From Paenibacillus camelliae (GTDB taxonomy: Bacteria; Bacillota; Bacilli; Paenibacillales; Paenibacillaceae), in NCBI RefSeq assembly GCF_023715345.1, contig NZ_JAMBNY010000022.1:1-63916 (forward strand): a stretch of DNA of 63,916 nt, given 5' to 3'. Positions 8,513 through 17,910 of the stretch are shown here, one piece after another. The notes under the pieces are model-generated. The model did not search any database, was not told the origin of the DNA, and saw nothing but the letters and a program-made list of their open reading frames with translations. The first letter of the stretch is position 1. Each line of letters opens with the position of its first letter. Made by a program: the position numbers and the translations under genes.

Positions 8513-10081
8513 TTATGATTGGTAGGTCTCGCTATATTGAATGGCTTTCCACAGCGCCTTCGCTTTGCTTAATGATTCATAATATTCACGCTCAGGATCT
8601 GAATCAATGACGATGCCTGCGCCAGCCTGTACATGAACTTGATCCTGTTCAATCATCATCGTACGAATAATAATGTTAAATTCCATATCGCCGTTATAGT
8701 CAATCCACCCCATGGAGCCGGTGTATGGACCGCGGCGTACAGGCTCGAGCTCTTCAATAATCTCCATCGTGCGAATTTTCGGAGCTCCTGTTATCGTACC
8801 TCCTGGGAATACCGCAGCGATGACATCGAATAAATCTTTGCCCTCTGCAAGCTGCCCCTCGACCTGCGACACAAGATGCATGACATGGGAATATCGCTCA
8901 ATAACCATTAACTCTTCCACCTTGACGCTTCCATAGGCGGACACTCTGCCAAGGTCATTACGCTCCAAGTCGACGAGCATAATATGCTCAGCCTTCTCCT
9001 TTTCATTGCTAAGCAGCTCTTCAATAAAGCGCGCATCCTCCTCATCGGTCTTACCGCGTCTGCGCGTACCCGCAATGGGCCTCGTTACAAGCTTACCCGC
9101 TACCTGCTCCACAAGCAGCTCTGGTGAAGCCGATACGATCTGAAAGCTTGGCGTTGCAATATAACCCATATACGGTGAAGGATTAAAGCAGCGTAGCCAT
9201 TCGTACAGCTCCTCAGGCTTTCCTGTCAGCTGCTTGCTTTGACGCTGGGAAAGATTAACCTGAAACACATCACCAGCAGCGATATAATCTCTGATCCGTT
9301 CAACTGCTGCAATAAAATGCTCTTTTTCGAACGGCGATGACAGATCCTGCACTTCTTCTACATTAATATGAAGGCTTTGCTGCTTGATATGAGCAAGCTT
9401 GCGCATACGCTCCTGCTCTGCGGCAGAGCGCTGCTGCTCACTTTCAAACCATGTTAGCCAGTAATCTGCCATGCTGTCTGCATGACCTGCAGCTCGTTCA
9501 TAGCAGCTGCGCAGCTCCTGCTCGCTCCACTTCGGGTCAATATGGCGATGAACAATACAATATACCGCGTGCTCTTCATGATCGAGCACCCACACCTCAT
9601 CCATTCTCATGAACAAATAATCAGGTATCGACATATCTCGCAATGCTTGCTGTGGCAAACGCTCTATGCTTCGTACGACATCGTAGCCCCAAAACCCAAC
9701 GCAGCCTCCACTAAATTTGGGAGCTCCCGCTACTCTTGGGCTAACATAAGGCTTCATCCACTCACGCACAACCTCTAACGGCTTACCCTTTACGACTGAC
9801 CAAGGGCTTGCCTGGTCGCCTTCCTCCTCGAAATCTAGCACTTGAGCTACTTCTCCAGTCCCGTGGATGATGCTTTGAGGTGACAAGCCAACGTATGTAT
9901 AACGTCCGACCTTGCCGCTCTCAAGTACAAATGCGTAGGGAGAAGCGTCCTGCCAAACTTCCGTCCATGCTGGCACATAGCCATAATCGAACCAATCGAG
10001 CTCTAATCTTTTCATATATGGAAGGCTCGTGTAGCTTCCATCTCTGTGCCACTCCTGCCATGATTGCCAAGACGTTAACAT
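8513..10081 (-). CDS. pabB: Aminodeoxychorismate synthase component I
   Basis: 522 residues. It converts chorismate plus ammonia to 4-amino-4-deoxychorismate. An N-terminal anthranilate-synthase-like domain precedes the chorismate-binding domain, seen in AAGDVFQVNLSQR, RPIAGTRRRGKT, LVDLERNDLGRV and GGTITGAPKIRTMEII. Component I of anthranilate synthase is the main alternative, but the pabA-pabC-fol neighbourhood and PIAGTRRRG favour PabB. It is the first gene of the folate run and has its own promoter upstream. Confidence 0.93.
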   Translation of the reverse strand: MLTSWQSWQEWHRDGSYTSLPYMKRLELDWFDYGYVPAWTEVWQDASPYAFVLESGKVGRYTYVGLSPQSIIHGTGEVAQVLDFEEEGDQASPWSVVKGKPLEVVREWMKPYVSPRVAGAPKFSGGCVGFWGYDVVRSIERLPQQALRDMSIPDYLFMRMDEVWVLDHEEHAVYCIVHRHIDPKWSEQELRSCYERAAGHADSMADYWLTWFESEQQRSAAEQERMRKLAHIKQQSLHINVEEVQDLSSPFEKEHFIAAVERIRDYIAAGDVFQVNLSQRQSKQLTGKPEELYEWLRCFNPSPYMGYIATPSFQIVSASPELLVEQVAGKLVTRPIAGTRRRGKTDEEDARFIEELLSNEKEKAEHIMLVDLERNDLGRVSAYGSVKVEELMVIERYSHVMHLVSQVEGQLAEGKDLFDVIAAVFPGGTITGAPKIRTMEIIEELEPVRRGPYTGSMGWIDYNGDMEFNIIIRTMMIEQDQVHVQAGAGIVIDSDPEREYYESLSKAKALWKAIQYSETYQS

Positions 10082-10117
10082 CTATACTAGCTCCTGTCGT
10101 TTGTTTTACTTTCGCCT

Positions 10118-10146
10118 AGTATACAAAAATGACTCGTAAAAATAAA
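10118..10146 (-). promoter_or_regulatory. Candidate promoter of the pab-fol operon
   Basis: Minus strand -10 TATACT (10118-10123) with a weak -35 TTTATT (10141-10146) at 17 bp spacing, about 37 bp upstream of the pabB start codon. Confidence 0.45.
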
Positions 10147-10189
10147 GGTTTATCGCTAGTTAGCTTATTATAGCAGGTCTCTCCTCAAC

Positions 10190-10234
10190 AAAAAAAGTAG
10201 AGGAGTACCACAATGTCATGGTATACCTCTACTC
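10190..10234 (-). terminator. Terminator of cysK
   Basis: Long stem AGTAGAGG plus ATACCATG arms closing on TGGTACTCCTCTACT, followed on the minus strand by seven T. It lies 18 bp after the cysK stop codon and separates cysK from pabB. Confidence 0.9.
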
Positions 10235-10251
10235 GATCGAACATATCTCTA

Positions 10252-11190
10252 TTAGTTGTCGAAGTTGAAAAGTGGCGTACTTAGGTAACGTTCACCATTA
10301 CTTGGAACGATCGCTACAACACGCTTACCAGCACCAAGCTCTTTCGCAACTTGAAGAGCAGCGCTAATCGCAGCACCAGAGGAAATACCGCATAGAATAC
10401 CTTCTTCTTTCGCAGCACGACGAGCGTATTCAAATGCTTCCTCGTTTTCAACTGTAATGACTTGATCATAAATTTCACGATTCAAAATATCTGGAATAAA
10501 GTTAGCTCCGATACCTTGAATTTTATGTGGTCCTGGGTTACCGCCAGATAGAATAGGAGAGCCTGAAGGTTCTACTGCTACCACTTTAATATTAGGGAAT
10601 GCATTTTTCAACACTTCGCCAGCACCTGAAATCGTACCGCCGGTTCCAATCCCTGCAACGAAAGCGTCTAGCTTACCATCTAGTGAGTTGATCGCTTCAA
10701 CGATTTCTGGACCAGTTGTTTCACGGTGGATTTTAACGTTGGCTTGGTTTTTGAATTGTTGCGGCATAAAGTAGCCTGGGTTTTCTGCAACAAGCTCTTC
10801 TGCCTTACGTACTGCGCCGTTCATACCTTCGGAGCCTGGAGTCAGAACAAGATTAGCACCATAAGCACGAAGCAGATTGCGACGCTCGATGCTCATCGTT
10901 TCCGGCATAACAAGAATTGCATTATAGCCCTTAGCTGCAGCTACTAGTGCAAGACCGATTCCCGTGTTACCACTCGTTGGTTCAACGATTGTATCTCCTG
11001 GTTTAATTAGACCTTGTTGCTCTGCAACTTCAATCATGCTAATCGCAATACGGTCTTTTACGCTTGCACCAGGGTTTTGATATTCAAGCTTTACGTATAT
11101 TTCTGCACTACCTTCAGGAACTAAACGATTAAGACGTACCAGTGGTGTATCACCAATAAGTTCAGTAACGCTTTGTACAATTCTTGCCAT
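10252..11190 (-). CDS. cysK: O-acetylserine sulfhydrylase (cysteine synthase)
   Basis: 312 residues. PLP enzyme making cysteine from O-acetylserine and sulfide. The PLP lysine lies in NPGASVKDRIA (about 40-50). The SGNTGIGLA loop binds substrate carboxylate, GTGGTISGAG binds the PLP phosphate, and GISSGAA lies near the C-terminus. Length fits CysK rather than cystathionine beta-synthase fusions. It is transcribed from its own promoter and ends at a strong terminator, so it is a single-gene unit here. Confidence 0.96.
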   Translation of the reverse strand: MARIVQSVTELIGDTPLVRLNRLVPEGSAEIYVKLEYQNPGASVKDRIAISMIEVAEQQGLIKPGDTIVEPTSGNTGIGLALVAAAKGYNAILVMPETMSIERRNLLRAYGANLVLTPGSEGMNGAVRKAEELVAENPGYFMPQQFKNQANVKIHRETTGPEIVEAINSLDGKLDAFVAGIGTGGTISGAGEVLKNAFPNIKVVAVEPSGSPILSGGNPGPHKIQGIGANFIPDILNREIYDQVITVENEEAFEYARRAAKEEGILCGISSGAAISAALQVAKELGAGKRVVAIVPSNGERYLSTPLFNFDN

Positions 11191-11210
11191 GAGAATAAAT
11201 CCTCCTTATT

Positions 11211-11270
11211 CCGACTAATTTAGTTGGCTTTGATACTAATATCTTAACAATGCGTGCGTATGTTTGTCAA
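11211..11270 (-). promoter_or_regulatory. cysK promoter with downstream dyad
   Basis: Minus strand -35 TTGACA (11265-11270), 18-bp spacer, -10 TAAGAT (11241-11246). Between the promoter and the ribosome site lies an imperfect 17-bp palindrome (11211-11227, CCRACTAA arms). It may be a repressor operator for sulfur control, but I could not match it to CymR. Confidence 0.55.
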
Positions 11271-11304
11271 TATCATTGTGCGATTAAATGGAATAAATGT
11301 GTAA

Positions 11305-12255
11305 TTATTTTCGGATCACCGTAACGTATTGATTCAGCAGCTGCTGCTTAGCTTCGGATAATGATCCGATCTGCTGCAATGCTAACTGCGTTCTCGCCCA
11401 TTCTCTTATAGCATCTTCTGACTTTTCATTTTCTATTTGTCTTCCAAGCAGTTGAATAATGGCATATCCTTCACTTATTTCAATTGGTCCGACAATATCA
11501 CCAACGTTTAGCTGCATCGCTTCTTGCAGCATCCGCTCGTCATAAAAAGGATCATCGCTTTCGATTTCTCCGAGACTGCCACCTTGCTCAGCACTATAGG
11601 GGTCTATCGAAAAGCTCTTCGCCAGATCTGAAAAGAGATTGCCTTTGTGAAGCAGCTGCATGACCTTATCAGCGTCTTCATAGGTTGGACTTAAAATCCA
11701 GCTTAGGTCAAGACGCTGCTTCGGCTTTAGCTCTTCCATATGCTCAGCAATAAAATCATTAACTTCTTGCTCGCTTATGTTAGCGGAGGCCGTTATGATC
11801 TTCATAAGCAGTGCATGATCGGCAATGTCTGCGACCACCCTTTGCTGGGAGAGCCCCAGTTGACTGCGCATTAGCTCAAAATACGATTCTTCATTCTCAT
11901 AGCCGCTTGCTGCTTCTTTAATAGCCTGTGAAAGCTCATCAGCAGAAAGCGTAATACCTTTCTCTTCAGCCGCAAGCTCAATGGCATGATGGATAAGCAT
12001 CTGCTCAAGCTCTCGATCACCATAGAGCTCAAGCAGTTCGTTAATTAATTGTTGCTTAGTAATTTGATGATCTGCAATAACTGCGATAACTTCTTCATCC
12101 TCGGCATCGCTGCTACCCGTCATCTGCTGTGCTTCGCTGTTATCCTTCCCTGTCGTTAGGTAGGGAACGTAATGCAATATGAATAGAACGGTTAGCGCGA
12201 TCATTCCAATCGCTTGAGCGATGACGACCACCTTTAACACATTGTATTTCTTCAT
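11305..12255 (-). CDS. Membrane-anchored PpiC-type peptidyl-prolyl isomerase (YacD-like)
   Basis: 316 residues from the ATG at 12255, chosen because AAGGA lies 10 nt before it; a TTG three codons earlier is less likely. An N-terminal membrane segment (about 5-27) anchors the protein outside the cell. A SurA-like helical region follows, then a parvulin/rotamase domain at about residues 175-275. It probably assists folding of exported proteins. It occupies the yacD position between hslO and cysK in B. subtilis. A second parvulin, PrsA, is at 35793. Confidence 0.85.
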   Translation of the reverse strand: MKKYNVLKVVVIAQAIGMIALTVLFILHYVPYLTTGKDNSEAQQMTGSSDAEDEEVIAVIADHQITKQQLINELLELYGDRELEQMLIHHAIELAAEEKGITLSADELSQAIKEAASGYENEESYFELMRSQLGLSQQRVVADIADHALLMKIITASANISEQEVNDFIAEHMEELKPKQRLDLSWILSPTYEDADKVMQLLHKGNLFSDLAKSFSIDPYSAEQGGSLGEIESDDPFYDERMLQEAMQLNVGDIVGPIEISEGYAIIQLLGRQIENEKSEDAIREWARTQLALQQIGSLSEAKQQLLNQYVTVIRK

Positions 12256-12268
12256 TAAGGTCAAATCC

Positions 12269-13162
12269 TTATGACGATCTTGCTTGATCTCGTAATTGCT
12301 CTAACTGCTCTTTGTTAAAATGGTATTTCTCATTACAGAAGTGACAGACCAGCTCTGCTTGCCCGTCTTCATCAATGATGGACTGCAGCTCGTCTGCTCC
12401 AATGCTTAGTAGTGTTGTGCTTACGCGATCTCTTGAGCATTTACATTGAAAACGGATTTCCATCTCATCATGAATCTTAAATTCGTCTCCGACTAACCAT
12501 TTTATTATGCCTTCTGGCGTCTCACCTTGATCCAGCAACGTTGTTACAGGCGGAAGTGCAGCAACAGCTTGCTCCAGACGAGTTAGCTCCTCATCGCTTA
12601 GGCCTGGGAGCACTTGAACGATAATGCCTCCCGCATGAATAACGGAATTGTCCACGTCAACAAGCACGCCTACACCAACAGCAGAAGGCGTTTGCTCCGA
12701 AACGCTGAAGTAGTACGTAAAGTCTTCCCCCAGCTCTCCCGATATAATCGGCACACTACCGCTGTAAGGCTCTTTTAAGCCCAAATCCTTTGTAACATAA
12801 ATGTTGCCTGATGTTCCTACCGCTCCTGCAACGTCGAGCTTGCCATGCTCATTGCTTGCATGGTGTGCCTGAGGGTGATCTACATAGCCTCTAATCTCAC
12901 CGTCTGCGTTGGCATCGACAACGATTTGACCGATAGGACCGTCGCCTTTGACCTGAATCGTTAATCGTTCCTTGCCCTTCAGCATCGCACCCATTATAGC
13001 CGCCACAATGCTCGTTCTACCAATTGCAGCCGTCGCGGTAGGAAACATTTGGTGACGAACACGCATTTCTTCTACGGTGTTTGTCATACGTGTAGCGAAT
13101 ACGCGTAATTTACCGCCCCAAGCCGTACCACGTACTAGTATATCTTTCAATTGCTCAGCCAT
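12269..13162 (-). CDS. hslO: Redox-regulated chaperone Hsp33
   Basis: 297 residues from the ATG at 13162 (AGGAG 7 nt upstream). A holdase chaperone activated when its zinc centre is oxidised. The C-terminal redox switch is intact: CKCSRD and, 30 residues on, CHFCNEKY, giving the CxC and CxxC pairs. The N-terminal domain carries the FATRMTNTVEEMR substrate-binding region. It starts 4 bp after the coaX stop and lies 13 bp from the PpiC gene, so the three are probably cotranscribed. Confidence 0.95.
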   Translation of the reverse strand: MAEQLKDILVRGTAWGGKLRVFATRMTNTVEEMRVRHQMFPTATAAIGRTSIVAAIMGAMLKGKERLTIQVKGDGPIGQIVVDANADGEIRGYVDHPQAHHASNEHGKLDVAGAVGTSGNIYVTKDLGLKEPYSGSVPIISGELGEDFTYYFSVSEQTPSAVGVGVLVDVDNSVIHAGGIIVQVLPGLSDEELTRLEQAVAALPPVTTLLDQGETPEGIIKWLVGDEFKIHDEMEIRFQCKCSRDRVSTTLLSIGADELQSIIDEDGQAELVCHFCNEKYHFNKEQLEQLRDQARSS

Positions 13163-13166
13163 GTCA

Positions 13167-13934
13167 TCACTCCTGATTTCGTTCATATATAATACGCAAG
13201 CCCTCGAGTGTTAGCATAGAATCAACCTCTTCAATCGTTTCTGATTCAGCAAAGATCAGCTCTGCTAACCCGCCTGTAGCGATGACTCTCGGCTGTACGT
13301 TAAATTCCTTTTTTATGCGATTGACGATACCATCAACCTGTCCAACATAACCGTAAATAATACCCGCTTGCATAGAATGAACCGTATTTCTGCCAATAAC
13401 GCTTTTTGGCTTCGTTAATTCGATACGCGGCAGCTTAGCCGCTCGTTGATACAATGCCTCGGTTGAGATACCAATACCCGGTACAATTGCACCACCCAAA
13501 TAGTTAGCATCACCGTCGATATAGTCAAATGTTGTAGCTGTTCCAAAATCAACAACGATTAGAGGCGCCCCATACTTTTCGATGGCTGCAACAGAATTAA
13601 CGATTCGATCGGCGCCTACCTCACGTGGGTTCTCATAACGAATATTTAAGCCAGTTTTAATGCCCGGACCTACAATAAGCGGAGTCTTTTTCATATACTT
13701 CAAGCATAGCTGCTCTAAAAGTCCCATTAGTGGAGGAACGACAGACGAGATCACTACTCCTTCTATACTGTCCAATCGAAGACCTGCATATTGAAGCAAA
13801 TTATGAATTGCCATACCGTACTCATCTACCGTTCCGGATCGATTCGTACTAATTCTCCAATGATGTAAAAGCTCTTTATGCTGATAAATACCGAGCACGA
13901 TGTTTGTGTTGCCAACATCAATGACTAAAATCAT
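13167..13934 (-). CDS. coaX: Type III pantothenate kinase
   Basis: 255 residues. It phosphorylates pantothenate, the first step of coenzyme A synthesis, and is not inhibited by CoA. The ASKHA-fold motifs are present: ILVIDVGNTNIVLGIY at the N-terminus, GADRIVNSVAA, and VVDFGTATTFDYI near residue 130. Its ATG overlaps the nadC stop by 4 bp, placing it in the nad operon. This differs from B. subtilis, where coaX follows ftsH directly. Confidence 0.95.
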   Translation of the reverse strand: MILVIDVGNTNIVLGIYQHKELLHHWRISTNRSGTVDEYGMAIHNLLQYAGLRLDSIEGVVISSVVPPLMGLLEQLCLKYMKKTPLIVGPGIKTGLNIRYENPREVGADRIVNSVAAIEKYGAPLIVVDFGTATTFDYIDGDANYLGGAIVPGIGISTEALYQRAAKLPRIELTKPKSVIGRNTVHSMQAGIIYGYVGQVDGIVNRIKKEFNVQPRVIATGGLAELIFAESETIEEVDSMLTLEGLRIIYERNQE

Positions 13935-14815
13935 GCAGTTGCTCCACCCTTCTTCTCATTCAAGTCCAGACTAATATCTAAAGCTTGAGTGGAATACGTT
14001 AACGCCCCGACAGAAATGACATCTACCCCTGCTGAAGCTTTCTCATAAATTGACTCCAGCGTAATTCCACCGGAAGCTTCTACTATAACATGTGGAGATT
14101 GAGCTTTAATATACGTTACGGCTTGCTTCATGGCTTCAGCGTTCATATTATCAAGCATAATGATATCGGCTCCACATGCCAGTGCCTCTTTAATTTGCTC
14201 CATCGATTCCGTCTCTACCTCGATTTTCATCGTGTGAGGAATAGACTTACGCGCTGACTGCACGGCTGCTGTGATGCTTCCTGCACCTTTAATATGATTA
14301 TCCTTGATCATAACTGCATCGTAAAGGCCAAAGCGATGGTTATGTCCGCCGCCTACACGCACAGCATACTTTTCCAGCATGCGATGGCCAGGTGTTGTTT
14401 TTCTCGTATCAACTAAGCGCGTTGGTAATCCTTTTAGTGCATTGACATACTGATTCGTTCTCGTTGCAATACCTGACAATCTCTGCATTAAGTTAAGCGC
14501 TAAGCGCTCACCCGTTAACAAGCTTCTTGTACTGCCTTCGACCTCTATAATTACGGTACCCTTCGTTACGGCATCTCCATCCTGTACAAGAGCCTTGAAT
14601 TCTAGCGCTGGATCAACGACTTCGAATACGAGCCTTGCAATCGGTATGCCCGCAATAATACCGTCTTCCTTCATATGGATAATAGCTTTTGCTTGGGAGT
14701 GTGCCGGTATAGTTGTCTCCGTTGTTACGTCTCCGCTGCCAATATCCTCAGCTAGCCAGCTGCGAATTTGTTGCTTCAGTTCCTCAGCATAGCCGCCCGT
14801 CGTCCATTCATACAT
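13931..14815 (-). CDS. nadC: Nicotinate-nucleotide pyrophosphorylase (quinolinate phosphoribosyltransferase)
   Basis: 294 residues. It converts quinolinate and PRPP to nicotinate mononucleotide. The N-terminal domain has LAEDIGSGDVTTE; the barrel domain carries the DTRKTTPGHR motif, GGGHNHRFGLYD, and the MLDNM segment near residue 220. Its start overlaps nadB by 8 bp and its end overlaps coaX by 4 bp. It completes the de novo NAD pathway with nadB and nadA. Confidence 0.96.
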   Translation of the reverse strand: MYEWTTGGYAEELKQQIRSWLAEDIGSGDVTTETTIPAHSQAKAIIHMKEDGIIAGIPIARLVFEVVDPALEFKALVQDGDAVTKGTVIIEVEGSTRSLLTGERLALNLMQRLSGIATRTNQYVNALKGLPTRLVDTRKTTPGHRMLEKYAVRVGGGHNHRFGLYDAVMIKDNHIKGAGSITAAVQSARKSIPHTMKIEVETESMEQIKEALACGADIIMLDNMNAEAMKQAVTYIKAQSPHVIVEASGGITLESIYEKASAGVDVISVGALTYSTQALDISLDLNEKKGGATA

Positions 14816-16424
14816 ACTCGATCCACTCCTTTAACTGATCCTGGTTGCGATTAATAATCGTATGCTTGCACCAGCGCTCGTCATCACGATGAGGGAAGTC
14901 CTCACGATAATGACCCCCGCGACTTTCTTCTCGATATAATGCTGACGAGGTCGTAAGCAGTGCGCAAGTAAGCATATTGGCAAATTCAAACTCTTCGCGC
15001 TCCATAAGCACCGTGTCAAAAATTGCTCGCTGGCGGTTCAATTCCTCCAGACCGCGCTGCAGGCCTTGACGACTGCGTTTTAAGCCTGTGTGACGTACCA
15101 TCACCTTTTGCAGCTTTAGACGACGTTCCACGAAGGGCTGCATCGCATGGGGCTGACGCTCAGCTTTGTACACAATAGATGGCATAGCTTCAATCGGCGC
15201 AAGCTTCACGATGCGGTCAACGATGCGACTGCCAAATACGACGGCTTCCGATAATGAGTTGCTAGCCAATCGGTTCGCGCCGTGAACACCCGTCGATGAC
15301 ACCTCACCGCAGGCAAACAATCTAGCGATATTCGTTTCTCCATGCAGATCGGTTTGTACACCGCCCATCATGTAGTGCATAGCCGGAGCTACAGGAATCC
15401 AGTCTGATGTTAGATCAAGACCATAAGCGAGACAATATTGATAAATCGTTGGGAAACGATGCTTAATCAGCTGTTCAGACTGATGAGTAATATCAATGTA
15501 TACGAAGGTGCTTTTCGTTTCTTCCATCTCGCTTACAATGGCGCGAGCAACAATATCACGAGGCGCTAGCTCCAGCTGCTCGTGGTACTTCTCCATAAAG
15601 CGCTCGCCCTTAATATTACGCAAAAAAGCCCCTTCACCGCGCACCGCTTCTGAAATAAGGAAGCGTGGAGCTCCTGGATAGCATAGAGCCGTTGGATGAA
15701 ATTGCGTAAACTCCATATCTCGAATGTTAGCCCCTGCGCGGTAAGCAATCGCCACACCATCACCCGTAGCAACCTCTGGATTCGTTGTGTAGCGGTAGAG
15801 CTGTCCTGCACCGCCAGAGCACAATATCGTGGACTTGCCGCGAAGGAAAACACGTTCTCCGTTGCTGCGCTGCACAATGGCGCCGTAGCATACGTTATCT
15901 GCCGTAACTAAATCGATAACGAAATGGTTATCCCACACGTCAATGCCTGGTTCACTAATTGCTTTCTCAGAAAGCGCACGAACAATCTCATAGCCGGTTG
16001 CATCGCCATTGGCATGAAGTATACGGCGCTGGCTATGGGCGCCCTCCTGCGTAAGTGCAAATTCACCATTCTCTTTATCAAACTGCGTTCCAAGCTTAAT
16101 TAAATGCTCGATGCCGAGCGGTCCCTCATGGACAAGCACATCAACGGCTTCTCGATCGCATAAGCCTGCGCCTGCAACGAGCGTATCCTGAAGATGATAC
16201 TCTGGGGAATCATCCTCGGAAATAACCGCTGCAATTCCACCCTGAGCATAACGAGTATTGCTGTCTAGCAGCGATTTTTTTGTAACTAAAACGACGGACT
16301 GCGCTTCACCTGCTGCCCGAAGTGCTGTAAATAAGCCTGCAATTCCTGCTCCGATGACAATAACATCTGTATCAACCACTGGTAATGCATCAATATCGAT
16401 ATCCACTAAGTATCTTGGAATCAC
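14808..16424 (-). CDS. nadB: L-aspartate oxidase
   Basis: 538 residues. An FAD enzyme that oxidises L-aspartate to iminoaspartate for NadA. The FAD-binding dinucleotide fold is at DVIVIGAGIAGLFTALRA (about 20-37). The active-site region contains EFTQFHPTAL, and the second FAD contact is GEVSSTGVHGANRLASNSLSE near residue 380. The C-terminal three-helix domain is complete. It is the second gene of the nadA-nadB-nadC-coaX unit. Confidence 0.96.
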   Translation of the reverse strand: MIPRYLVDIDIDALPVVDTDVIVIGAGIAGLFTALRAAGEAQSVVLVTKKSLLDSNTRYAQGGIAAVISEDDSPEYHLQDTLVAGAGLCDREAVDVLVHEGPLGIEHLIKLGTQFDKENGEFALTQEGAHSQRRILHANGDATGYEIVRALSEKAISEPGIDVWDNHFVIDLVTADNVCYGAIVQRSNGERVFLRGKSTILCSGGAGQLYRYTTNPEVATGDGVAIAYRAGANIRDMEFTQFHPTALCYPGAPRFLISEAVRGEGAFLRNIKGERFMEKYHEQLELAPRDIVARAIVSEMEETKSTFVYIDITHQSEQLIKHRFPTIYQYCLAYGLDLTSDWIPVAPAMHYMMGGVQTDLHGETNIARLFACGEVSSTGVHGANRLASNSLSEAVVFGSRIVDRIVKLAPIEAMPSIVYKAERQPHAMQPFVERRLKLQKVMVRHTGLKRSRQGLQRGLEELNRQRAIFDTVLMEREEFEFANMLTCALLTTSSALYREESRGGHYREDFPHRDDERWCKHTIINRNQDQLKEWIEYV

Positions 16425-16466
16425 CGTGGTACCCCCTATATTTCCTTAGAATAGGAACAACGCATG

Positions 16467-17405
16467 CTACTTTACAAGTAGCATGCGCTCCAATGATTGA
16501 CGCGCCTGGTCTGCAATATGTTCTGGCACAAAAATTTCAGGCTGCATCGTTTCAAGGCATTTAACTAGCTTCTTTAAGTTATTGACTTTCATGTTCGGGC
16601 ATACAAGGTATTTGGATGCAAAGTGGAATTGCTTATTCGGACTGTCCACACGAAGCTGGTAGCCTGTGCCGTCCTCTGTACCAACAATAAACTCCTGACA
16701 AGGAGATTCCTTGCAATATTTAAGTATAGCTGTTGTGCTTCCTACGAAATCACCGAGAGCTACAACCTCAGGACGGCATTCTGGATGAACAACGAACTGT
16801 GCGTTTGGATATTTGGCTTTCATTTCTTCTACGTCTTTTACGGTCAGCATGTCATGCGTATTACAGTACCCTTCCCAGATGATCATCTTCTTGTCGGTAT
16901 TCTGCTGAACGTAATGTCCTAAGTTTTTATCTGGAACCCAGATAACTTCATCCGCGTCTACAGAATTAACGACCTTCACCGCGTTCGCTGAGGTACAGCA
17001 AATATCGGTTTCAGCTTTAATCTCTGCAGAAGAGTTAATATAAGTAACAACCTTTGCATTTGGATGCTGAGCTTTTAGCTTGCGTAGTCCGTCTACATTA
17101 ACCATATCTGCCATCGGGCAGCCGGCACGTTCATCAGGGATAATTACCGTTTTGTTCGGAGCTAGAATCTTTGCGCTTTCGCCCATAAAATGAACGCCGC
17201 AAAAAACAATAACCTCGGCATCGGTTTCTGCTGCTTTTTGTGCCAGTAAGAAAGAATCCCCTCGGAAATCGGCAACTTCCTGAATCTCATCGCGCTGATA
17301 ATAGTGCGCTAAAATAATGGCATTACGTTCCTTTTTAAGCTCCATCAGTCGTTCACGCAATAATCGGTTTTGTTCCTGCTTGCGTTCCATCGCTAAAGTT
17401 TCCAC
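16467..17405 (-). CDS. nadA: Quinolinate synthase (4Fe-4S)
   Basis: 312 residues. It condenses iminoaspartate with dihydroxyacetone phosphate to give quinolinate. Three conserved cluster cysteines are visible in FCGVHFMGESAKI, DICCTSANAVKV and the C-terminal region (KYLVCPNMKVN); ILAHYYQRDEIQ is the N-terminal family signature. The start is GTG with AAGGAGAGG 6 nt before it. It begins the NAD operon, with a promoter and operator-like dyad about 130 bp upstream. Confidence 0.95.
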   Translation of the reverse strand: METLAMERKQEQNRLLRERLMELKKERNAIILAHYYQRDEIQEVADFRGDSFLLAQKAAETDAEVIVFCGVHFMGESAKILAPNKTVIIPDERAGCPMADMVNVDGLRKLKAQHPNAKVVTYINSSAEIKAETDICCTSANAVKVVNSVDADEVIWVPDKNLGHYVQQNTDKKMIIWEGYCNTHDMLTVKDVEEMKAKYPNAQFVVHPECRPEVVALGDFVGSTTAILKYCKESPCQEFIVGTEDGTGYQLRVDSPNKQFHFASKYLVCPNMKVNNLKKLVKCLETMQPEIFVPEHIADQARQSLERMLLVK

Positions 17406-17537
17406 AATGATCCTCTCCTTAAGTGAGCAATAATAACCCTATTCTTAACGACTTTGTGAAATCATGCACTTACTTTCCCAAGTCGCTTCCTCTGAATAAT
17501 GAAAGATTGTGAACAATTTCTTAATGTTTCAAGATTT

Positions 17538-17566
17538 AATTTACATGTGTTGCAAGCACATGTCAA
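17538..17566 (-). promoter_or_regulatory. nadA promoter overlapped by a perfect dyad (NiaR-type operator?)
   Basis: Minus strand -35 TTGACA (17561-17566), 17-bp spacer, -10 TAAATT (17538-17543). A perfect inverted repeat ACATGTG-N7-CACATGT (17543-17563) fills the spacer and touches both hexamers, so a bound protein would block polymerase. In Bacillus, de novo NAD genes are repressed by the niacin-responsive NiaR; that this is its site is an inference. Confidence 0.6.
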
Positions 17567-17641
17567 TGGAATTAGGACCAAATGTTCATCATTCTTTAAC
17601 AAATTTATTCGATGGCCCGAAATAAGAGCGAAAGGCGATAC

Positions 17642-17686
17642 AAAAAAACTGTATTCTGTCCTTGTTGCCAAGAAACAGAATACAGT
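17642..17686 (-). terminator. Terminator for the ftsH transcript
   Basis: Stem ACTGTATTCTGT (17648-17659) with ACAGAATACAGT (17675-17686), then seven T on the minus strand. It lies after the repeats that follow ftsH, so those repeats would be part of the ftsH mRNA 3' end. Confidence 0.8.
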
Positions 17687-17728
17687 CATTATTTAGATCA
17701 AAGGTGTTCTTTTGAACTTCCTCTTCAA
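17687..17728 (+). repeat. Repeat copy A0 (right-end fragment)
   Basis: Only the right end of the repeat unit is present (GATCAAAG...TTTTGAACTTCC). It directly adjoins, and may extend into, the arm of the ftsH terminator. Confidence 0.6.
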
Positions 17729-17910
17729 TAAGGTTCAAAAAGTTCAGCTTTCAGCACCGAGAAGTTTGGATGAAGCTAGAGCTAGAGAAGCGCAGCGTAC
17801 GTTTTTGGTACGTGAGCATCGGAAAGCTCGGCTGAATTCAAAATTCGATGCCGAATAAGCATACAGTCATACTTCGTGATCAAAGCCGGAATTTTTGACT
17901 TCCTCTTCAA
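17729..17910 (+). repeat. Structured intergenic repeat, copy A1 (182 bp)
   Basis: Full unit. The left end (AGGTTCAAAAAGTTCAGCTTT) is the imperfect inverse of the right end (AAAGC...TTGACTTCC). The centre is a hairpin with CGTAC/GTACG arms and loop GTTTTTG. A second stem flanking it is GAGCT/AGCTC. Transcribed with ftsH. No coding potential. Confidence 0.85.
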
